Shown here piece after piece: positions 1-5,467 of a stretch of DNA of 6,457 bases (its first letter is position 1; every line of letters begins with the position of its first letter). The notes beneath the pieces are model-generated. The model saw only the letters and a program-made list of their open reading frames with translations, had not been told where the DNA came from and did not search any database. The position numbers were made by a program, and so were the translations under genes. Source of the DNA: Nonlabens sp. (GTDB lineage Bacteria; Bacteroidota; Bacteroidia; Flavobacteriales; Flavobacteriaceae); assembly GCA_030731685.1 (NCBI GenBank), contig JANQTO010000106.1:1-6457 (forward strand), written 5' to 3'.

Positions 1-246
1 GTATGAACCAGGGCCGGCACTTACCGCCACGGCATCTAAATCTGTAGTCTTTAGATTGTTTCTATTTAAAATATCTTGAATAAATACGTGCAAACTTTCT
101 CCATGACTGTAGGAGGCGCTTTGATCTTCCAGTAAATCAAGGCAGTGCTTTATGTTATAGACGTTATCATAGTTGCCGGTATCTGACGTTGCGAGTGCAA
201 CAGAGCAGTTTGTAGAACTTGTCTCAATACAGAGTATTAATGTCAT
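1..246 (-). CDS. tsaB: TsaB, tRNA threonylcarbamoyladenosine (t6A) biosynthesis protein, N-terminal part
   Basis: Only the first 82 codons are present; the gene runs off the left edge, and the family is usually about 220 residues long. The translation starts MTLILCIETSSTNCSVAL, the N-terminal phosphate-1-type strand and loop of the ASKHA fold, and ends at the edge with AVSAGPGSY, the start of the conserved A-x-G-P-G-S-[FY]-T-G-[LI]-R motif that marks TsaB and TsaD. HGE at about residues 48-50 fits the usual S-x-x-H-[SG] region. In known bacteria TsaB is the non-catalytic partner of TsaD; with TsaE they transfer threonylcarbamoyl from the TsaC product to A37 of ANN-decoding tRNAs in the cytoplasm. 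The ATG at 246-244 is chosen because it puts the M-x-[IL]-L-x-I-[ED]-T-S motif at the extreme N-terminus, as in the family. It lies 5 bases after the adaptor stop codon with no Shine-Dalgarno sequence and no terminator between, so co-transcription with the efflux genes is likely. Confidence 0.93.
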   Translation of the reverse strand, partial: MTLILCIETSSTNCSVALATSDTGNYDNVYNIKHCLDLLEDQSASYSHGESLHVFIQDILNRNNLKTTDLDAVAVSAGPGSY

Positions 247-251
247 GGCAG

Positions 252-1529
252 TTAATCGTCTTTGCTTGAACTTAATTCGCTGTCAGATTTTTTGACAGTA
301 ATATTGTTGCCATTTTTTAGCTCTTTTGTAACAGTGCGATAAGGTCCAGTTATTACTTTTTCACCAGGTTTAAGACCAGAAAGAATGACGATGTTCTTAT
401 CATCTTGAATACCTGTTTTAACAACTCTCAGGACGGCTTTGCTATTTTCAGCAAGGTAAACACATTCATACTTTACAGCGTTCTCTGAAAGTTCTGTTTG
501 CGTCTTGGACTCTGTTGTATCTGTTTTAATAACAATGGAGCTTATAGGCACCGCAACTGCATCTTTTTTCTCTTTAGTGATAATGTCTACAGTTGCTGTC
601 ATACCAGGCTTAAACGGGCTATATGCATCGCTTTTGCCTTCTAATAAATCCTCGTAAGACTCAGGCAAAATACGCACTTTTACCTTGAAGTTCGTTACTT
701 GATCAGCTGTAAGCTGGCCTATAGCTGTATTTGCAATTTCGGTCACAACACCGTCAAATTTCTTATTTAGATAGGCATCAACTTCGACAATAGCTCGATC
801 TCCAACTTCTAGTTTTACGATATCATTTTCATTTACCTCTACCTCAACTTCCATTTGGCCCAGGTCAGCCACTCTAAATAATTCAGTACCGGCCATTTGT
901 TGAGTTCCTACAACGCGCTCGCCTAACTCTACTGCAAGTAAAGATACAGTACCGCTCATAGGAGCGTAGATACTTGTACGGCTTAAATTGTCAGTAGCCT
1001 CGTTAACCGTTGCGCCTGCGCTTTGAACAGTAAAGTAAGCAGACCTTTCTGCCGCTTTTGCACGCGCGTAAACTGCATTGTTGGTGTCAAATTCTGCTTG
1101 AGAAATAACTCCTTTTTCAAAAAGTTTAGCACTACGCTGGTAGTTAGCTTTTGCCTCGGCGAGCGAAGCTTTTGCCTGTTCATATCCTGCACGTGAGTTT
1201 GAAAGTCCAGCTTGTGACCTACTTACAGACGAGATTAATAAATCAGGATTAATTCTCGCAAGAAGTTGCCCTTTTTCAACTGATTGCCCTTCTTTTATTG
1301 TTAGTTCAATTATCTCTCCTGAAACCTCTGGAGAAATGCTTACCTCAATTTCTGGTTTGATTTTCCCTGTTGCGCTTACTGTTTCTATGACATCCATTTT
1401 TGCAATTTCAAGTACTTCGACTTGCTTACCTGCCTTAGCATCGCTGGAAGCTTTATAAATGCTATAGCCTACGATAGCAACAATGACAAAGCCAATGGAC
1501 AATAGGATAATTATTAATTTCTTGCTCAT
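252..1529 (-). CDS. Periplasmic adaptor (membrane fusion protein, HlyD/MacA-like), second adaptor of the operon
   Basis: Complete, 425 residues. It probably bridges an inner-membrane ABC permease and a TolC channel in the periplasm. Residues 5-25 form a single hydrophobic helix after MSKK, an uncleaved inner-membrane anchor. The first half of a lipoyl domain follows (about 60-95, with PEVSG and EGQSVEKGQLLARI). A long alpha-hairpin spans about 97-185, then the second lipoyl half (IYAPMSGTVS, about 187-220), beta-barrel (about 225-320) and membrane-proximal domain (about 323-415, with GLKPGEKVITG). The hairpin tip has R132, L136 and S143 in exact R-x3-L-x6-S spacing, the TolC-docking signature known from MacA/AcrA-type adaptors. 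The tail (KKSDSELSSSKDD) is hydrophilic and probably disordered. The start follows the TolC-like stop by 3 bases (TAG-ATT-ATG), suggesting translational coupling. It is only distantly similar to the other adaptor at 3024-4190, best in the lipoyl halves and hairpin tip. An RND-pump adaptor is the alternative annotation, but the permease neighbours favour an ABC pump. Confidence 0.9.
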   Translation of the reverse strand: MSKKLIIILLSIGFVIVAIVGYSIYKASSDAKAGKQVEVLEIAKMDVIETVSATGKIKPEIEVSISPEVSGEIIELTIKEGQSVEKGQLLARINPDLLISSVSRSQAGLSNSRAGYEQAKASLAEAKANYQRSAKLFEKGVISQAEFDTNNAVYARAKAAERSAYFTVQSAGATVNEATDNLSRTSIYAPMSGTVSLLAVELGERVVGTQQMAGTELFRVADLGQMEVEVEVNENDIVKLEVGDRAIVEVDAYLNKKFDGVVTEIANTAIGQLTADQVTNFKVKVRILPESYEDLLEGKSDAYSPFKPGMTATVDIITKEKKDAVAVPISSIVIKTDTTESKTQTELSENAVKYECVYLAENSKAVLRVVKTGIQDDKNIVILSGLKPGEKVITGPYRTVTKELKNGNNITVKKSDSELSSSKDD

Positions 1530-1532
1530 AAT

Positions 1533-2969
1533 CTAAAACTTAAGTTCGTCTGGTGATACTCCTGTAAATAATTCGAGCACTTTTAATCTGAATATGTAAT
1601 CGTATTTTGCTCTTAATAAATTTATTTGCGCGTTAGTTAATTGGGTCTGCGCCTGGTTGTAATCAAAAGCATTCATCATACCTACTTCAAACCTGTCTCG
1701 TGCATACTCAACAGCGAGTTCTCTTGCATTTAGGGCTTCTTGAGATGCTATATAGGAAGCTCTTGCACCGGTTGCATCATTATATGATTGGAAAATATTA
1801 CGTTGCAGGTCTAACTTAGTTTGCTCCTCAACAAGTTTGTTGTTTGTGACGTTAATTTTGCTGCGCTCTATGTTGTTCTTTACAGAAAATCCATTGAATA
1901 TGGGAATTTGTAAGCTTAATCCATAGGAGATACCGTCGTTATTAGAAAGCTGTTCAAAGAATGGTGCAGGATTTCCTATACTTGTAGCAAAGTTGGGCGC
2001 GACTACAGTTTCACCTGTAGATTCAACAACACCTATAGGTCTGGTACTGTTATCAGGATCAATAAAACTATTAAATCTTCCCTGGCCTGACTCTCTAGTA
2101 TTATAGTTGAAAAATGCATTGATACTAGGCATTCTAGCTGCCTGTGCGAGTTTCACGTCTTGCTCTGCAATGGCGGTATTTTGCTCTGCGATTTTTACTT
2201 CATAACGGTTTTCTAATGCGCTATTGTAAATTTTATCTACACCTTCATCAAGAACAAAAGCTCCTATATCGCCAAGTTCTGGGTCTTCAACATCAAAGTT
2301 TTGATATTCTTCTAAATTGAGTATTTGGGCAAGTGTGATTTTTGAGATTTGGATATCGTTTTTTGCTGCAACTATTTGCTGCTCTTCGTTAGCAAATGTT
2401 GCCTTGACTTCGAGAATATCGCCACGAGGTAACGAACCAGCTTCTACTAAGTCTTCGGTTCTTTGTAGTTGCTCAGTTGTAATAGCGTGTTGTGCCTCTA
2501 ATTGTTTGAGATTTTCTTTATTAAATAGAACGTTGAGATATGCGTTAGAGACATTGAGCATGATGTTATCCTCTATTTGCTCAGCATTATATTGTGCCGC
2601 AATCATGGACATTTTTGCCCGTTGCAATCTGTAGACGTTTCGCGAGCCGTTGTAAATGCTTACTCCCGACGAGATGCCGTAACTGGAGTTTCTAGTGGTT
2701 TGAGTTTGTAATACACCCGTTGTTATATTCTGGGTAAGTCCCGTATTCCAAGCATTACTTGCGCTGGCGTTGAGCGTTGGAAAGAAGCTTCCTATAGCGT
2801 CTTTTTTATCAACTTCGGCAGTAAGCAGGTTGAGGTCGGCTTGTTTAATACTTATGTTATTATCAATCGCATATTTAATGCACTCTTGAAGCGACCATGT
2901 TTTGGTTGATTGCGCTTTCGCGAAAGCGAAACAACACATAATAATAGTACAGGTAAAAATATTTTTCAT
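1533..2969 (-). CDS. TolC-family outer-membrane efflux channel
   Basis: Complete, 478 residues. Trimeric proteins of this family form an outer-membrane beta-barrel plus a periplasmic alpha-barrel tunnel, the exit duct of tripartite pumps. A signal peptide covers residues 1-19 (short basic start, hydrophobic core, A17-K18-A19|Q20). The mature protein opens with WSLQECIKYAIDNN, the usual OEP-domain start. Two OEP repeats follow, about 26-220 and 250-470, each with long amphipathic helices; the second ends with RFEVGMMNAFDYNQAQTQL, the conserved R-[YF]-x-x-G-x-x-x-x-x-[DE] helix turn, matched in the first by LVEAGSLPRGDILEVKA. Strand-forming segments near 62-76, 96-108, 281-290 and 348-358 should build the barrel. 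The segment of about 60 residues at 290-346, rich in G, N, P and D, is probably an extended surface loop. The Cys pair C12-C13 lies in the signal peptide and is not a lipobox. The gene sits between two adaptors: 54 bases after one stop and 3 bases before the next start. Confidence 0.93.
   Translation of the reverse strand: MKNIFTCTIIMCCFAFAKAQSTKTWSLQECIKYAIDNNISIKQADLNLLTAEVDKKDAIGSFFPTLNASASNAWNTGLTQNITTGVLQTQTTRNSSYGISSGVSIYNGSRNVYRLQRAKMSMIAAQYNAEQIEDNIMLNVSNAYLNVLFNKENLKQLEAQHAITTEQLQRTEDLVEAGSLPRGDILEVKATFANEEQQIVAAKNDIQISKITLAQILNLEEYQNFDVEDPELGDIGAFVLDEGVDKIYNSALENRYEVKIAEQNTAIAEQDVKLAQAARMPSINAFFNYNTRESGQGRFNSFIDPDNSTRPIGVVESTGETVVAPNFATSIGNPAPFFEQLSNNDGISYGLSLQIPIFNGFSVKNNIERSKINVTNNKLVEEQTKLDLQRNIFQSYNDATGARASYIASQEALNARELAVEYARDRFEVGMMNAFDYNQAQTQLTNAQINLLRAKYDYIFRLKVLELFTGVSPDELKF
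2913..2928. repeat. Perfect 16-bp palindrome CGCTTTCGCGAAAGCG
   Basis: The sequence equals its own reverse complement over 16 bases (8-base arms, no spacer) and stops being symmetric at the next base on each side (G at 2912, A at 2929). It lies inside the TolC-like gene, from the last base of codon 14 to the last base of codon 19, so it encodes most of F-A-F-A-K-A, the end of the signal peptide including the predicted cleavage site. No second copy was found by eye in the window. From memory, without a search, closely similar GCTTTCGCGAAAGC motifs recur in some flavobacterial genomes, so it may be a genome-wide repeated element rather than a gene-specific operator. Confidence 0.85.
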
Positions 2970-2993
2970 AACTACAGTCCTGGTTATATGTAG

Positions 2994-3005
2994 AGGCCGA
3001 AGCCT
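2994..3005 (-). other. Small cUUCGg-tetraloop hairpin in the adaptor-TolC intergenic gap
   Basis: On the transcribed strand the sequence is AGGC-TTCG-GCCT: a 4-bp stem closed by C-G around a UUCG loop, an exceptionally stable RNA tetraloop class. It is in the 54-base gap (2970-3023), the only sizeable intergenic space in the window, ending about 25 bases upstream of the TolC-like ATG. No run of U follows, so it is not a canonical intrinsic terminator. A role as an RNA-processing or stability element, or in setting relative expression of the downstream genes, is inference; four base pairs is short and could be chance. Confidence 0.4.
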
Positions 3006-3023
3006 ATTTGTTACAAATTAATG

Positions 3024-4190
3024 TTAATAATCGCCGCGATTACTTGGTGCCTTGAGCTGGTTCCACACTTTTATCTTGTCTGACGTGGTTACTCCGCTCT
3101 TAATCTCTACGTAAATACCATTGCTTAAGCCAAGTTCTACATTTTTGCGTTTAAACTGCTGGTCACCTGTTGCAACTTCAACAAAAGGCTTTTTGGTTTT
3201 AGGGTCATACTGCACTAAAGCCTCTTTGATGGCTAGGACATCTTGTGCTTTTTCTAAAATAATACTTGCGTTTGCGCTTAGCCCAGCACGTATAAATTGT
3301 GCTTCTTCTTCACTGGTCTGTAGTGTACCTTTTATGGCAAATTGTATTGCGCCATTTTCAGCAACGCCTTTAGGGGCTATATAATCTAGTACTGCACTAT
3401 ATTTCTTGTTATCATATGCGCCCACGGTAATTTCCAGTGGTAGGCCTACTTTAATTTTACCTACTTCGCTCTCGTCTATTTTGCCTTCAAAAATCATTTG
3501 CTTCACGTCTGCAATAACTGCGATGGACGTACCTTCATTAAAGTTATTTGCCTCAATTACTTGATTCCCAACCTTCACAGGTACGTCTAGTACCATACCA
3601 GACACAGTTGCGCGTACTGTTGTCTGGGCGTAGTTACCAAGTCCTGCTGTAGTTCCCGTACGGGCGATGTCATAATTTTGACGAGCACCTTGCAGGCTTA
3701 CTGCTTCTTGCTTGTAGCGTTGCACGGCATTGTTGTACGCGTTTTGGGCAAGGTCAAACTCGTTTGCGCTTATAACACCTTTATTAAAAAGTGCCTTTTG
3801 ACGTTCGTAGAGTGCTTTTTGGTTATCTCTGGCAAGTCTAGCAGTTTCTACGGCTGTTTGTGCACCTGAGATATTGTTACTTGCACTGGTTAAGTTAGAA
3901 ACATTAGGAACAACTTTAATCTCGGCAATAAGGTCTCCTGCTTCAATATAATTTCCAGCTTCTACGTGAATTTTTTCAATAACGCCAGATATATTGGGTT
4001 TGATATTTACCTCTTCGGCAGGGACGATGCTTCCGGTTGCTACTGTTTCCTTAACAATAGTTTGTTTGCTAGCTTGTTCAACCTCGTAGATGGTAGGGTC
4101 TTGTTGGTCTTTAATATAGATGTAGTAAATACCGGCAATGGCAGCCGCTAAAATTACTATAAGGGTGAAAATGGTTCCTGTACGTTTCAT
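3024..4190 (-). CDS. Periplasmic adaptor (membrane fusion protein, HlyD/MacA-like), first adaptor of the operon
   Basis: Complete, 388 residues, the usual length for MacA-type adaptors. After MKRTG, residues 7-26 form one membrane-spanning anchor without a convincing cleavage site. Domains in order: first lipoyl half (about 57-93, with KPNISGVIEKIHVEAGNYIEAG), alpha-hairpin (about 98-178), second lipoyl half (about 190-227, RATVSGMVLDVPVKVGNQV), beta-barrel (about 230-312), membrane-proximal domain (about 315-380). The hairpin tip carries R130, L134 and S141 in R-x3-L-x6-S spacing, so it should dock on a TolC-type channel. It differs from the other adaptor by a Gly/Thr-rich linker after the hairpin (TGTTAGLGNYAQ, about 178-189) and by a shorter tail. 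The start is 14 bases past the stop of the second permease, and no Shine-Dalgarno sequence is visible. Its position directly after two MacB-type permeases supports a MacA-like role; RND adaptor is the weaker alternative. Confidence 0.92.
   Translation of the reverse strand: MKRTGTIFTLIVILAAAIAGIYYIYIKDQQDPTIYEVEQASKQTIVKETVATGSIVPAEEVNIKPNISGVIEKIHVEAGNYIEAGDLIAEIKVVPNVSNLTSASNNISGAQTAVETARLARDNQKALYERQKALFNKGVISANEFDLAQNAYNNAVQRYKQEAVSLQGARQNYDIARTGTTAGLGNYAQTTVRATVSGMVLDVPVKVGNQVIEANNFNEGTSIAVIADVKQMIFEGKIDESEVGKIKVGLPLEITVGAYDNKKYSAVLDYIAPKGVAENGAIQFAIKGTLQTSEEEAQFIRAGLSANASIILEKAQDVLAIKEALVQYDPKTKKPFVEVATGDQQFKRKNVELGLSNGIYVEIKSGVTTSDKIKVWNQLKAPSNRGDY
3028..3042. repeat. 15-bp inverted repeat TAATCGC-C-GCGATTA at the 3' end of the first adaptor gene
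   Basis: Two perfect 7-base arms flank one central base. The repeat covers the last codons of the adaptor at 3024-4190 (within S-N-R-G-D-Y) and ends next to its TAA stop. In RNA it could form a 6-bp stem with a 3-base loop; in DNA it could be a dyad binding site. The cUUCGg hairpin lies just downstream in the transcript. No U-tract follows, so a terminator is not supported. Whether it has a function is unknown. Confidence 0.5.
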
Positions 4191-4204
4191 GGTATTATGG
4201 TTGT

Positions 4205-5464
4205 TTATTCAGTTCTTAATGCGTCGATTGGTTTTACTTGTGTTGCTCTGGATGCTGGTATAAAACCTGCTAGTAAACCAGAGATAATAAGTATGATGAG
4301 TGCGATAAAAATAACGCGTATGTCCACAGTTGGGTTTGCAAAATTATCTACTGGCCCGCCTTGTGCTAGTAAGGTATTCATTATGTAAATAAAACCTGCG
4401 GCTGCAGCTATACCGGCTAGACCTGCAATAATGGTAAGTACGAGAGACTCTTGTAATATTTGTGATTTTATATTCCATGGTGTAGCTCCCAACGCACGGC
4501 GTATTCCTATCTCATTTGTACGTTCTTTAACCACGATGAGCATAATATTACTGATTCCAATGCCTCCTGAAAGTAGTATGAGTGCTCCTACAAAGTATCC
4601 GACAAATGTGAGTATATCAAATAACCCAGTGAAACGTTCAAACATTTCGGCTTTGTCAAAGTTTCCTATAGCACGTTCATCGTCTGGATGTATGTCCCTT
4701 TGCTTTTTCATGAGGCTCAGGATTTGAGGTTTCAATGTGGTAATACTAGTCTCGTCTACAGCAGTAATGGTCATCCAGCCCACCTCGTCTGCGGTGTTGA
4801 ATGATTTTGCAAATGTCGTAAAAGGTATAAAGATGGTGTTTGCTTGTTCTTCACTATCTCCATTTACATTAGGATTCTCAAAAACGCCTATGACCTTAAA
4901 GTTCACACCTTGCACGGTGATATAAGTGCCCATAGGTTTTTCTCCTATATCGTATAAACTTTTCACAACTCCTGTTCCTATAACACAGGTCTTCATTTGT
5001 TTATCTATGTCTGAGTAGTTAATAAACCGCCCTTCAAGAATATCCATGTATTCCTGATTAATGAATTCTGGGTAGTCGCCATAAATTTGAAAGGCTCCTG
5101 TTTTCTCATTTCTTGAAACGTTATTAGCACCTCTAAAACCACCAAGTTGAAGTCTAGGAGACACGTATTTCAAATCAGGTATTTGCTGTTTGATGGCTTC
5201 AACATCACTTAGTTTAAACTGAACCTCGCGGCCCTTATTTAGGCCATTATACGGCATAGAGGTTGCCTGTCCCCACATGAACATCGTGTTAGTGGCGCCG
5301 TTTGAAAAATCTAGTGTTACCCCAGTGCGCAACCCGTTTGTTAGGGCAAGTAGCAATACCAGAATAAGAATACCCCAAAACACACCAAAAGCCGTTAAAA
5401 ACGTGCGGCCTCTATTTGCATTTAGTGCTTCTAATATTTCGTTCCAGCGGTCTTTTGTAAACAT
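4205..5464 (-). CDS. MacB/FtsX-type ABC transporter permease, second of a tandem pair
   Basis: Complete, 419 residues, inner membrane. It has the MacB permease layout: TM1 at about 22-44 after a cytoplasmic start (RWNEILEALNANRGRT), a large periplasmic domain (about 45-280, MacB_PCD type), then three helices at about 280-312, 340-362 and 383-403 (FtsX domain). After TM2 comes VKERTNEIGIRRALGA (about 312-327), the coupling segment conserved in MacB/LolC/FtsX permeases, and the protein ends with the family tail P-A-x-R-A-x-x-x-x-P-I-D-A-L-R. No Walker A, ABC signature or other nucleotide-binding domain is present, so a separate ATPase is needed. Such type VII ABC proteins work as mechanotransmitters that drive periplasmic substrates through TolC, or extract lipoproteins, without moving them across the inner membrane. 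The start follows the first permease stop by 3 bases (TAA-ATT-ATG), suggesting coupled translation and a heterodimer with that protein. The substrate cannot be assigned. Confidence 0.93.
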   Translation of the reverse strand: MFTKDRWNEILEALNANRGRTFLTAFGVFWGILILVLLLALTNGLRTGVTLDFSNGATNTMFMWGQATSMPYNGLNKGREVQFKLSDVEAIKQQIPDLKYVSPRLQLGGFRGANNVSRNEKTGAFQIYGDYPEFINQEYMDILEGRFINYSDIDKQMKTCVIGTGVVKSLYDIGEKPMGTYITVQGVNFKVIGVFENPNVNGDSEEQANTIFIPFTTFAKSFNTADEVGWMTITAVDETSITTLKPQILSLMKKQRDIHPDDERAIGNFDKAEMFERFTGLFDILTFVGYFVGALILLSGGIGISNIMLIVVKERTNEIGIRRALGATPWNIKSQILQESLVLTIIAGLAGIAAAAGFIYIMNTLLAQGGPVDNFANPTVDIRVIFIALIILIISGLLAGFIPASRATQVKPIDALRTE

Positions 5465-5467
5465 AAT

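Noticed and set aside
983..1192. A 69-codon minus-strand frame inside the second adaptor gene.
   Set aside because: It is an out-of-frame shadow within the alpha-hairpin coding region, basic and Gln/Leu-rich without any motif.
2317..2634. Open frames on the plus strand, e.g. 2317-2634, 4431-4727, 5679-6041 and 6080-6385.
   Set aside because: All lie opposite well-recognised minus-strand genes, show no family motifs, and are rich in Ser, Cys and Ile/Met runs typical of antisense translation of membrane or helical proteins.
2931..2969. Possible lipoprotein signal (Cys pair near the N-terminus of the TolC-like protein).
   Set aside because: Residues before C12/C13 (T-I-I-M) do not fit a lipobox, and a good signal peptidase I site A-K-A|Q follows within six residues.
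2994..3005. Intrinsic terminator between the first adaptor and the TolC-like gene.
   Set aside because: The stem is only 4 bp and is followed by CTACATATAA rather than a U-tract.
3014..3021. TTAATTTG on the minus strand in the 54-base gap, similar to the Bacteroidota -7 promoter box TAnnTTTG.
   Set aside because: It misses the conserved second-position A, and no TTG box lies at the expected -33 distance, so an internal promoter is not supported.
252..4190. An RND (AcrB-type) efflux operon based on adaptor plus TolC.
   Set aside because: No RND pump of about 1000 residues is present; the inner-membrane partners encoded next to the adaptors are MacB/FtsX-type ABC permeases.
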